Of a stretch of DNA of 9,964 bases, positions 1-7,258 are shown piece after piece. The first letter of the stretch is position 1, and every line of letters begins with the position of its first letter. The stretch is from RYN-433 sp036558265 (lineage in GTDB: Bacteria > Planctomycetota > Phycisphaerae > Tepidisphaerales > Tepidisphaeraceae): contig DATBFY010000267.1 in the NCBI GenBank assembly GCA_036558265.1, forward strand, positions 1 through 9,964, given 5' to 3'. The position numbers and the translations under genes are program-made. The notes beneath the pieces were generated by a model, which had not been told where the DNA came from, did no database searches, and saw only the letters and a list, made by a program, of their open reading frames with translations.

Positions 1-1
1 C

Positions 2-16
2 CAGATGCCGATATGA
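2..16 (+). CDS. 3' end of an upstream gene (partial, possibly the cognate DNA methyltransferase)
   Basis: Only the last four codons and a TGA at 14-16 can be seen if this frame is coding. The TGA overlaps the ATG at 13-15 as ATGA, the usual signature of translationally coupled bacterial genes. Because the next gene resembles a type II restriction endonuclease, the natural candidate for the upstream gene is its modification methyltransferase. Nothing in these 15 bases proves that; the call rests entirely on the overlap and the context. Confidence 0.3.
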   Translation, partial: QMPI

Positions 17-969
17 ATCAACCGCCAGTCTGGTCATCACAGGATCTCGACCTGTATCGCCAGCAGTCCATCGACCTGTTCCGCAGGTTCAGGCTCGAGG
101 AGCCGCTCGAAAACTACACGCTCGCTTTCGACGAGTATCGATCGGCCGTCGAGAATTTGATTGAACTGAGCGTCGACTTATCGCAACTGCGTCAGCAGGC
201 CGAGCATATTTTGAGCGAGCCGGAGAACGAAGAGATCGTTCGGTGCCTTACGGGACCACCCATCTCCAAAGACGATCTCAAGACGCTCATCGGAATGCGG
301 TCAATCACACGCAGCCGAATCAGGGCCGAGCCGGCGTTTGCCCGAGAAGTGATCGACCTGATCATGAACGGACTTGATCAGCGTCGGTTTCCATGGGTTC
401 GAGATGGGCGCGACCCTACCGAGGCCGAAAAACTCGCCGCCGTCATCGCATCGGCTGCCCTGTTGGCGAACCGACGGGTTGGCACTGCTCGCAGGCATCT
501 CGGCAAAAGTCAGCAGGAGCAAGCGGTCGCCGACATGCTCACCGCAATTCAGTGGAAGTCCGTGAAGAGGCGCCGCGTTACGAATCTGGAGGACGCTCCT
601 CAACCCGGTGAGTTCTGTGGCGAGTCGAACGTGTGTGGAAACAACGCGGACCTCGTGGTTCGCTTGATGGACAGACGGCTCCTGTTAGTTGAATGCAAGG
701 TTTCCAATTCGGCCGTAAACTCGATCAAGCGTCTCAACGATGCGAAAAAGAAGGCAACCGAGTGGAAAAAAGACCTCGGTGAAGCAATCGCCTTGCCGGC
801 CGCTGTATTGAGCGGAGTGTTCGACCTCAAGACACTTCAACAGACGCAATCGCGGGGCCTGACATTGTTCTGGGGTCATGATCTCGATCAGATGGCGAAA
901 TGGATCCAGGACGCGCGTCTTGATCCTCCCGCCGGGCGCTCGCCAAAGACCCAGCCTCGGAAGAGGTGA
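13..969 (+). CDS. XamI-like type II restriction endonuclease
   Basis: This is a 318-residue protein recognised as a relative of the XamI restriction endonuclease family; XamI itself recognises GTCGAC. The N-terminal two thirds look alpha-helical and charged. The probable PD-(D/E)xK nuclease core is in the C-terminal third: Asp213 in NNADLVV, then a beta-strand-like stretch ending in Glu227-Cys228-Lys229 (LLLVECKV), the usual metal-binding and catalytic D...ExK arrangement. A helix with QQEQ (about 167-170) may supply a further acidic residue. The tail after about residue 305 is basic and Pro-rich, probably disordered. The length is about normal for the family. The start at 13 is favoured by the ATGA overlap with the frame ending at 16, although this frame stays open to the window edge. 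GC is low for this window (50% in a hand count of 121-180 against 72% in 1681-1740), suggesting acquired DNA. Family assignment is from memory of the motifs; GTCGAC specificity is inferred from the family name member. Confidence 0.72.
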   Translation: MNQPPVWSSQDLDLYRQQSIDLFRRFRLEEPLENYTLAFDEYRSAVENLIELSVDLSQLRQQAEHILSEPENEEIVRCLTGPPISKDDLKTLIGMRSITRSRIRAEPAFAREVIDLIMNGLDQRRFPWVRDGRDPTEAEKLAAVIASAALLANRRVGTARRHLGKSQQEQAVADMLTAIQWKSVKRRRVTNLEDAPQPGEFCGESNVCGNNADLVVRLMDRRLLLVECKVSNSAVNSIKRLNDAKKKATEWKKDLGEAIALPAAVLSGVFDLKTLQQTQSRGLTLFWGHDLDQMAKWIQDARLDPPAGRSPKTQPRKR

Positions 970-1200
970 TGTAAGGACGAATGGTTCCGACACCGGTTCT
1001 GACGATTGGCCACCGGCCTCGCTCGTTCCGCGTGGGCCGCTGCGGATGGATGGCCTTTGGACTCGTGATACGACTTCAATCAAGCCGCTTTCCCAATTCT
1101 TAGCGCCCCCCGCCCCACATTATCGCCCCCGCCGTGTCTCCCCTTACAAACCCCCGTGTCACCCAAAATTCCCACCGGCGTCAGCCGGACGTTAACCCGT

Positions 1201-1206
1201 TATACT
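1201..1206 (+). promoter_or_regulatory. possible -10 box for the pseudokinase/FGE gene
   Basis: TATACT lies 14 bases before the ATG at 1221, in a region that is otherwise C-rich. A transcript would begin near 1213, leaving roughly 8 leader bases and no room for a Shine-Dalgarno site, so the mRNA would be nearly leaderless. No convincing -35 box is seen at the expected distance. The rest of 970-1220 holds only a small dyad (CCGGC/GCCGG at 1175-1188) and C-tracts; no terminator for the nuclease gene was recognised. Confidence 0.3.
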
Positions 1207-1220
1207 GGCCGATCGCCCCC

Positions 1221-4200
1221 ATGGCCGTTTACGGACAATTCGAAACCGTCGCTGAACTGGGCCGCTCCGGCCCGTGCTCGGCCTGGCGCGCGCGCCTGGC
1301 CGATGGCGGGTGGGACCTGGGCTTCAACGAGCTGGGCTCCGACGCCAACTACGTCGTCAAGGTCTTCCACGTCCGCAACGGCGGCGGTGCTGAAGAGGCC
1401 GATGCCGCCGCCGCCGGCGCCGCCCAGGAGACCGCCCGCTTCCTCGACTGCGTCCGCGCCCACAAGCGCGTTGCCGACGCCGGGGCGCGCCATTGGGCCC
1501 CCGTCTTCGAGGCCGGCGCCACGCCGCGCGGCGACGCCTTCTATGTCACCCAGTTCTACCCCCGCACCGCGGCCACACTCCTGCGCTCCCCCGATCCGAT
1601 CGACGGCGCCACGCTCTACGCGATCGTCGCCGGCGCGGTGGACGGCCTGCTCGAGCTCCGCCGCGCCGTCGGCCGACCGCACGGCAACCTCAAGCCCGGC
1701 AACGTCCTGATCGACGCGCGGCCGGGCGAAGCGGTCACGCCCGACCGCATCCGACTGGCGGACCCCGCACGCCAGCAGGACGCCACCATCGCCGGCGAGG
1801 TCGAGGACCTCTTCAACCTCGGCGAGCTGATCCACGAGCTGGTCCTCCGCCAGCGGTTCACCGGCCAGCAGGCGTGGCCGGTGCCGCCCTCGGCCCGATG
1901 GGGCGCGCTGGGCAAGCTCGGCGGCCGGTGGCTGGCGTTCTGCAACCGCCTGCTTTCGCCGCGCGGTCGCGAGCAGTGGCTTCGCATCGACGAGGTGCTG
2001 GACGACGTGGTCGCCCTGCGCCCGCCGCCCGCGCGGTTCCGCCTCCTGCGCTCGCGCAAGACCTGGGCCGCCGCCGCCGTCCTCGCCGTCGTCACCGCCC
2101 TGGGCGCGGCCGAGTACGTCCACTACACCCGCGCATGGCGCGACCTGTGCGGCGCCTACAACGACTGGCTCGGCCCCATCGACCGGCACCTCGCTAAAGA
2201 CACGCCCAAAGAGATCGCCCAGGATCCCTACCTCAACGATCACCTGGTCAAACCGCTCGCCGACGCCCGCGCCACCGGCGTCGTCATCAACCCCCAGTCC
2301 CTCGCATCGTCCAACCAGCCGCTGCCCCTGCTCGCCCAGCAGCCCCCGCTGGGCCTGGGCGTGATCTGGCAGACCGAGAAGGCCTGGAAGCTGGCCCAGC
2401 AGATCGACCAGACCCTCTCGCCCGCGCACTGGCGAACGCTCGCCGACCTGGTGCGGCGCGGCGCCGATTACGACAAGCGCGGCTGGCCCAACCTCGCCCA
2501 GTACGCCGCCCTGGTAAGCGAGTCGCTGCGTCGCGAGCGCGGCGCCGACTGGACCGGCGACATCACCACGGTCGTCCAGGGCGCCGGGCGCCTGGCGCGC
2601 CTCGACGACACCCGCGCCGCCGCCCGCACGCGCCTGGATCGCCTGGTCGGCCGCGCCCGCGACGCCTCGGCCTTGCGCGAGACGATCGGCCTGTTCGAGG
2701 CGCGGCTGCGCGTCGCCAGCGACGCCGACGCCCCCGTGCCCACCGCCGACGCCGTCGATTCCCTCGCCCGCCAGATCCGATCCGCCGACCGGGACGCCGC
2801 CACCTTCGAACCGCTCATCCCGGGACTGGCCGAGGTGGCCAAACTGCAGCGCGCGTACGAGCTGCGCGGCTGGGCCAACCCGGCCCGGCACCTGGGCGCG
2901 CTGATCGATCGGGCGCGACCGACCGCAGACGTTTCGGATCTGCCGGCCGCGCTGTCGCGCGAGCGCCGCGACCTGGACAACGTCGAGAACCTCTGGAAAC
3001 AGATCGAGGAGCGCCGCCGGATCCTCGAGGCCTCCGGCGACCGCATGCTGGCGACGTACCACCTCTACGTTGCGCAGCAGGGCCACCTCGCCGAACAGGC
3101 CGACCCCGCCGCACTCGCCAGGGCCCTGAACGATCTCAACGACCAGCCGACGTGGACCGCCGCGGCCGCAAAAGCCTCCGAAGACGAGTGGGCGCGGATC
3201 GACCCCGCCGAGTTCGCGCTGCACAGCAAGGCGCACCACGACTTCGCCGGGCGCTCGGTCGCCACCCCGCAGGACCTGGCGCAGTGGCTGACCGACCTGG
3301 ACACCCACAACGCCACCCAGCTCGCCTCGGCGACGCTGAATCCAGAGTCGAACCATCGCGCGGATCGCCCGCCGGTCGAAAGCATCCTGAAGCCGTCGCC
3401 GACCACGGTCGCCTCGGCCTCCACCGGGCCGAGCACGCGGCAGGTGGTCGTTGCGGATGCGTCGTCGAAACCGGCGCCGCCGCCTCCGCCGCCCGCGACG
3501 CGCCCCGCCGTGGCCGTCGCCTCCGCCAACCCACCGCCGGCCACGCAGAAGAGCCCGCCGCTGATCGCCACGGCGACGACGAACCCCACGACGCGCCAGA
3601 TCAACAACACCGCGATCGCCTACGTCGAGCCGCGCCCGGGCGCCATCAGCCAGCCGGTGCGCCGGGTCCCCTCGCCCGGGCCGACGTCGATCGCCGCCAC
3701 CCAGGCGTCTCCGCGGACCAGCGCCTCCTCGCAGCCGAGTCCGACAACCGTCGCGGTCAAGCCGGCCCCGCCGCCCCAACCGCCTCAGCCGAGCCCTGAA
3801 GAGATCCGTCGCCAGCAGGAGGTTGCCTCCTTCATCATCGAGTGCCGCGAGGTCGCGCTCAACGCGAAAAACCGCGACGTCAAGGACGCCTGGCGGGCGC
3901 GAAATGACCAGATCGCCGACGCGGTGCAGCGTAATCCGTCGCTCTACACGCCCGCGCTCAAGGCCCGCCGCACGCAGCTTCGAAATCGCCTGCTCCAGGT
4001 GGACGGCGCGATCCGCGACGTCGCCGCGCCGCTGGCGCTCAAGCTCGGCGAGCCCGCCTGGAACGCCCCGCTCGCCAGGGCGCTGGCGACCACCGCGCCC
4101 GGGCACGCGGCCGCGATCAAGGACCTGATCGACTTGGCGCTGGCGGGCGACGGCTCCAAGTTCGACCCCGCCTTCGCCGCCCTGATCGGCAATGACCAGG

Positions 4201-6065
4201 AATGGCGCGCCGCCGCCGCCCGCTTCCTGGCCGATGCCAACCGCGCCCAGCAGTTGCTCGAGGACGGTTACGTTCCCAACGACCGCACGACCAACAACGC
4301 CGCGCTGTCGTCCACGCTGTCGGCGGTCCGCACCAGCGAGCTTTACCAGACCGACGTGGTGCGCGACGCGCTCGAGCCGCTCTTGCGACCGGTGAGCGTC
4401 ATCGAGACCCAGGCCAACCCCGGCGCCCTGCGCCTGCTCGCCGACGCCGCCGACCAGCCCCTGGGCATCCGCTTCGCCGCCTGGGCTAAAACCGGCAGCA
4501 CCGGCGTCTCGCGGCAAGTTCTCGAGTCGGACCTCAAGACCGCCCACGACCTGCTCGACGCCAGTCGCAAGCGCATCACCGACAAATCCCGCGTCGAGTC
4601 GATCCGGACGCGCCTGGACGGCGACGTCCGCGCCCGCTGGACGTGGCTGCTCGACAACGCGCTGCGCGATGGCGACGTCGAGGCGGCCATCGCGCTGCGC
4701 GACCGGATCCCGGGCGTGGATCCGGCCCAGCTCTCGCCGCGCGCCCGCTTCAACTTCGCCCTGCACGACCTGCGCGGCGCCGTCGCGTCTACCAGCGGGG
4801 ACGACGTCGATCAGCACGTCGCGCCGGCAGTGCAAGCGGTGCGGCGCGCCGCCGCCGGACTGGACGCCGGACAGTCCCGCCAACTGCCGGTGCTGACGCT
4901 CCTGGCTCAGATCGAACACCTGGGACAGGATGGCAAGGTCGAGTTCAGCCAGCTCGGCCCGATGTCCGACGTCGCCACCCGCCGCGCCGCCAGCCGCATC
5001 CGCTGGAGCGTTGCCGCGGACGAGGCCGGCGAAGCGGTCACCTATCGCGGGACGCTGCCCACCGACGGCGGCGGCGAGGGCAGCCTCGCCCTGGTCTTCC
5101 GCCGCGTCCATCCCGGCGGCGCCGCCGCGGCAGCCTCGCGGTCGAGCTGGGTCTGCACAACCGAGGTTTCGCTGGGCGTTTTCATGGATCTTCTGTCTGC
5201 TTCGGGAAAATGGTCCGATCTTCGCGCCTCTCACCTCTTGCCCGAATACGATCCCGCCGGCGCCGATCCGCGCAAGGGCCCGCGCACGTGGGAATGGCCG
5301 CGCTACGGGCGCTCGGGCGACATCACCTGGACGCGGGTCTGGCTGAGCGTGCCGGGGTTCGTCCCGCCGCGGCTTGAACATTACCCGCCCGAGATCGCCG
5401 CCGACTTCAACGCGACGCAGATCGGCAACCCGCGGACGCGCGAGCGCGACGCGACGCTCAACCCGTCGCGGCGGATGCCGATGCAGTACCTTTCCGCCAG
5501 GGCCGCCCAGTTCGCCGCTGCGCTCGCAGGCTGCCGCCTCCCAACCGTCGCCGAGTGGCAGGCCGCCCACAAGAGCACCGAGCAGGCCGTCGGTGTGAAC
5601 CTCCGCGATCGCACCTGGCGCCTCGAGCTCGATCACCTCGCCCAGCGCGGTTTCGGTGGACGGTGCAGGCCCGACGCCGGCATCTTCGTGCCCGCCGGCG
5701 AGCAACCCTCCAACGCCGTCTGGCAGCATCCCAACGGCGGCGAGATCAACGACGGGACGCTGTGGTTCCGCGAGGTGCCCGTGGGCGCAGGGGTCCCGCC
5801 CTCGGTGTTCGTGGACCTGGTGGGCAACGTCGCCGAGTTCGTCACCGCAGCGCCGGGCGACGGCGGCGGGAAGCTTTACGTGATCGGTGGATCGGCCCTG
5901 TCACCGCCCGGCCGGAAGGTTGACCAGGCGTTCGACCTGCCGGGCGAACAGGCGGGCACCGGCTTCTCGGACGTGGGCTTTCGCCTGGCCTTCTCCGAGC
6001 CGCCGCCCAGCCTGGCCAAACTCAAGGACAGCCTGGCGGGGAACTGGTACCTGACGGCGCGGTGA
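1221..6065 (+). CDS. membrane-anchored pseudokinase fused to a cysteine-less FGE/SUMF1-like domain
   Basis: This 1614-residue protein starts at ATG 1221; a GTG at 1134 would add 29 residues unlike a kinase N-terminus. Residues about 4-270 are a eukaryotic-type kinase fold: a degenerate Gly loop (ELGRSGP, 13-18), VVK with Lys47, HGNLKPGN (154-161) where Asn156 replaces the catalytic Asp, Asp181 in DPA instead of DFG, and VEDLFNLGE (194 on), matching the helix-F region. A single hydrophobic helix spans about 282-302. The region after it is probably exported: about 310-720 and 860-1300 are Ala/Arg/Asp-rich and look helical, without a recognised family, separated by a Pro/Ser/Thr/Ala linker at about 724-858. 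Residues about 1306-1605 match the formylglycine-generating enzyme fold: TTEVSLGVF (1313 on), CRLPTVAEW (1438 on), VGNVAEF (1534 on), IGGSA and a final VGFRLAF. The segment between IGGSA and VGFRL has no Cys, so the oxidase/FGE active site is missing. Kinase-FGE fusions are known, for example chlamydial Pkn1. The likely role is ligand binding or scaffolding at the envelope; this is an inference. The gene appears to stand alone. Confidence 0.8.
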   Translation: MAVYGQFETVAELGRSGPCSAWRARLADGGWDLGFNELGSDANYVVKVFHVRNGGGAEEADAAAAGAAQETARFLDCVRAHKRVADAGARHWAPVFEAGATPRGDAFYVTQFYPRTAATLLRSPDPIDGATLYAIVAGAVDGLLELRRAVGRPHGNLKPGNVLIDARPGEAVTPDRIRLADPARQQDATIAGEVEDLFNLGELIHELVLRQRFTGQQAWPVPPSARWGALGKLGGRWLAFCNRLLSPRGREQWLRIDEVLDDVVALRPPPARFRLLRSRKTWAAAAVLAVVTALGAAEYVHYTRAWRDLCGAYNDWLGPIDRHLAKDTPKEIAQDPYLNDHLVKPLADARATGVVINPQSLASSNQPLPLLAQQPPLGLGVIWQTEKAWKLAQQIDQTLSPAHWRTLADLVRRGADYDKRGWPNLAQYAALVSESLRRERGADWTGDITTVVQGAGRLARLDDTRAAARTRLDRLVGRARDASALRETIGLFEARLRVASDADAPVPTADAVDSLARQIRSADRDAATFEPLIPGLAEVAKLQRAYELRGWANPARHLGALIDRARPTADVSDLPAALSRERRDLDNVENLWKQIEERRRILEASGDRMLATYHLYVAQQGHLAEQADPAALARALNDLNDQPTWTAAAAKASEDEWARIDPAEFALHSKAHHDFAGRSVATPQDLAQWLTDLDTHNATQLASATLNPESNHRADRPPVESILKPSPTTVASASTGPSTRQVVVADASSKPAPPPPPPATRPAVAVASANPPPATQKSPPLIATATTNPTTRQINNTAIAYVEPRPGAISQPVRRVPSPGPTSIAATQASPRTSASSQPSPTTVAVKPAPPPQPPQPSPEEIRRQQEVASFIIECREVALNAKNRDVKDAWRARNDQIADAVQRNPSLYTPALKARRTQLRNRLLQVDGAIRDVAAPLALKLGEPAWNAPLARALATTAPGHAAAIKDLIDLALAGDGSKFDPAFAALIGNDQEWRAAAARFLADANRAQQLLEDGYVPNDRTTNNAALSSTLSAVRTSELYQTDVVRDALEPLLRPVSVIETQANPGALRLLADAADQPLGIRFAAWAKTGSTGVSRQVLESDLKTAHDLLDASRKRITDKSRVESIRTRLDGDVRARWTWLLDNALRDGDVEAAIALRDRIPGVDPAQLSPRARFNFALHDLRGAVASTSGDDVDQHVAPAVQAVRRAAAGLDAGQSRQLPVLTLLAQIEHLGQDGKVEFSQLGPMSDVATRRAASRIRWSVAADEAGEAVTYRGTLPTDGGGEGSLALVFRRVHPGGAAAAASRSSWVCTTEVSLGVFMDLLSASGKWSDLRASHLLPEYDPAGADPRKGPRTWEWPRYGRSGDITWTRVWLSVPGFVPPRLEHYPPEIAADFNATQIGNPRTRERDATLNPSRRMPMQYLSARAAQFAAALAGCRLPTVAEWQAAHKSTEQAVGVNLRDRTWRLELDHLAQRGFGGRCRPDAGIFVPAGEQPSNAVWQHPNGGEINDGTLWFREVPVGAGVPPSVFVDLVGNVAEFVTAAPGDGGGKLYVIGGSALSPPGRKVDQAFDLPGEQAGTGFSDVGFRLAFSEPPPSLAKLKDSLAGNWYLTAR

Positions 6066-6082
6066 GGTGGGGAGGGAGGCAC

Positions 6083-6098
6083 GGAGACAAGGAGACAA
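6083..6098 (+). repeat. two tandem copies of GGAGACAA
   Basis: GGAGACAA occurs twice back to back, 18 bases after the stop codon of the large gene, in a purine-rich stretch. It is short and has no evident role; no intrinsic terminator with a T-run was recognised here. Confidence 0.5.
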
Positions 6099-6198
6099 GG
6101 GTCTGCCGAACCGCGGATTTCATTGTGGAACACAGATATTTCGCCTGTACCGAGTGCCGGGTTTACGTTGACGCTCTGTTTACGCCGAGATTCTGAAG

Positions 6199-6330
6199 AT
6201 GACGAATTGGGAACAGGTCGTGAAATGGCGCGAGGCATTGGGTCGTAAGTGGCCCTCGGATGAACAGCGAGAGCGCTTTCGAAAGGCATTCGAGGAGCAT
6301 CTGGACAGGAGAACGACGGCAGAAGAGTGA
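6199..6330 (+). CDS. small hypothetical protein, 43 aa
   Basis: The frame ATG 6199 to TGA 6328-6330 encodes 43 residues starting MTNWEQVVKW. It is rich in Glu, Arg, Lys and Trp, with spacing suited to one or two amphipathic helices (EQVVKWREALG and RERFRKAFEEHL). There is no membrane segment and no recognised family. An in-frame stop at 6169-6171 and the absence of another start nearby make 6199 the only sensible start. The ribosome site is weak: a GAG at 6187-6189 is nine bases upstream. The composition looks protein-like, unlike surrounding frames, and GC is lower than in the neighbouring gene. It could be a real small protein or a remnant of a longer gene. It lies 133 bases after the large fusion gene on the same strand. 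Confidence 0.4.
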   Translation: MTNWEQVVKWREALGRKWPSDEQRERFRKAFEEHLDRRTTAEE

Positions 6331-6908
6331 ATCGGATCACGGCCACCGTGCTCGTCGAGGATTCCGCACACCGCGTGCATCCGTCCGACCCGCCCCGCCT
6401 TTGCGCGCCGCTCCCGAACCAATCGATTGCCTTCGCCGACCACCCCCGAACGCCGGCTTCCCCGCCGATCGCCCTCCCCTCCCGATGGGCGGGGGTGGCC
6501 CGGCTGCGCGGCTTCCGGACGGTGTAGGCACCGCGACCGCGGTGGACCCGGTCCCCCTCGACGACCTCGCGATGGGGCTTCGTGACCCCCGGCGTTGGAG
6601 CATTTTGCCAGCCCAAGGACCGCGAGTAGATCAACCCGCCACCCGGCAAAATGCGCAAGCGCCGCCCGTGGCAGGAGCGTCAGCACATCTCTCCAAATCC
6701 GCTCGATGCGAGACGCGGACCACCAGCAGTCCCGCGCTCAGTCCTCAATCAACATCTCCCCTCCCCGACTCTCAGGCTCACTGGCCCCTCGGCGTTTTGC
6801 CTCAATCCATGCTCACACCCCCCGCCGGGCCCGATCCAATTTCGCCTTGACTCTTGATCTTTCATCCTTCTGCAGGCAATTCGGCCGAACTCGATACGAT
6901 CAGCAACG
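6331..6908. other. gene-free stretch with dyads
   Basis: About 580 bases without a frame that reads like protein on either strand; the open frames here are Arg/Pro/Ser-rich GC artefacts. It contains a C-rich/G-rich dyad at 6472-6498, small dyads at 6525-6540 (CACCGC/GCGGTG) and 6545-6555 (GGACCCGGTCC), and the inverted repeat at 6591-6663. No gene remnant was recognised. Confidence 0.5.
6591..6663. repeat. imperfect 19-bp inverted repeat with 10-bp perfect core
   Basis: The arms at 6591-6609 and 6645-6663 match at 16 of 19 positions when one is reverse-complemented. The perfect core is GCATTTTGCC (6600-6609) against GGCAAAATGC (6645-6654). A 35-base spacer lies between them. A hairpin would have no T-run next to it on either strand, so it is not a standard intrinsic terminator. 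It could be a dispersed intergenic repeat, the ends of a tiny non-autonomous element, or an RNA hairpin. Confidence 0.55.
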
Positions 6909-7100
6909 GTGGTTGAAGTCCTCTCCCATGAATCCCCGCGCGATGCGCTCGCTCGGCGGGCGCAAACGCCCGAGTCGCGGGGCGGGATCCGCGCCTGCTA
7001 CTTCGCCGGCTCGTTCGTGCTCGCGGCGGCGCTCATCCTCGTCTTCCTCTGGCTCGACGGTGCGAACCGGGTGACGTGGGCCGCGCCGCCCCGGCGCTGA
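6909..7100 (+). CDS. small one-helix membrane ORF (possible 5' half of a split gene)
   Basis: From GTG 6909 this frame encodes 63 residues. Residues 31-49 (YFAGSFVLAAALILVFLWL) form a clear transmembrane helix after an Arg-containing N-terminus, which would place the N-terminus in the cytoplasm. No good ribosome site is seen and the start is uncertain; an ATG at 6928 lies in a different frame. The frame ends at TGA 7098-7100 after a short Arg/Pro tail. It overlaps the next ORF by 25 bases in another frame. One base added in the C-run at 7089-7092 would join the two into one three-helix protein of about 110 residues. No family recognised. Confidence 0.35.
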   Translation: MVEVLSHESPRDALARRAQTPESRGGIRACYFAGSFVLAAALILVFLWLDGANRVTWAAPPRR

Positions 7101-7252
7101 GCCTGTGCTGGCTCCTGCCGATCATCGGGCTGCTTTCTGCCTGCTACGGTTTTTTCGAGCGAGGTCGCCGTCACCGCCTGCGTGTCGTCGAATTGTTCCT
7201 GAACATTTTTCTCTTCGGCGGAATCATCTATTTCTATTGTAAGGCAATATAA
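7076..7252 (+). CDS. small two-helix membrane ORF (possible 3' half of a split gene)
   Basis: Read from GTG 7076 to TAA 7250-7252, this encodes 58 residues with two hydrophobic helices, about 7-27 (ending LLSACYGFF) and 38-56 (including LFLNIFLFGGIIYFY). They are joined by a strongly basic loop, ERGRRHRLR, that should lie in the cytoplasm. The Phe/Tyr/Ile-rich second helix is typical of real membrane proteins and not of GC-rich noise; 7201-7250 is only 34% GC by hand count. If fused to the preceding ORF, the helix orientations alternate properly, which favours one split gene over two. No ribosome site and no family recognised. Confidence 0.42.
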   Translation: MGRAAPALSLCWLLPIIGLLSACYGFFERGRRHRLRVVELFLNIFLFGGIIYFYCKAI

Positions 7253-7258
7253 GTGCGC

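Noticed and set aside
685..1083. Minus-strand open frame of 132 codons at the end of the nuclease gene
   Set aside because: Antisense to the D...ExK core of the nuclease; no recognisable features.
1134..1220. GTG start that would extend the large protein by 29 residues
   Set aside because: The extra residues do not resemble a kinase N-terminus, and a possible -10 box at 1201-1206 lies inside them; ATG 1221 leads straight into the kinase fold.
1200..5729. Minus-strand open frame of 1509 codons opposite the large gene
   Set aside because: It is Gly/Arg/Val-rich with no domain landmarks; the plus strand has kinase and FGE motifs. The open antisense frame is a by-product of GC-rich codon third positions.
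5139..6062. FGE/lectin-like domain as a diversity-generating retroelement target
   Set aside because: Such domains are common targets, but no reverse transcriptase or template repeat is visible in this window.
5876..6658. Minus-strand open frame of 260 codons over the intergenic stretch
   Set aside because: It runs across the C-terminal codons of the large gene and low-complexity DNA; no motifs, and Arg/Ser/Pro-rich composition typical of noise.
6260..6850. Plus-strand open frame of 196 codons
   Set aside because: Pro/Ser/Arg-rich without hydrophobic core; its start lies in another frame of the more convincing 43-residue ORF.
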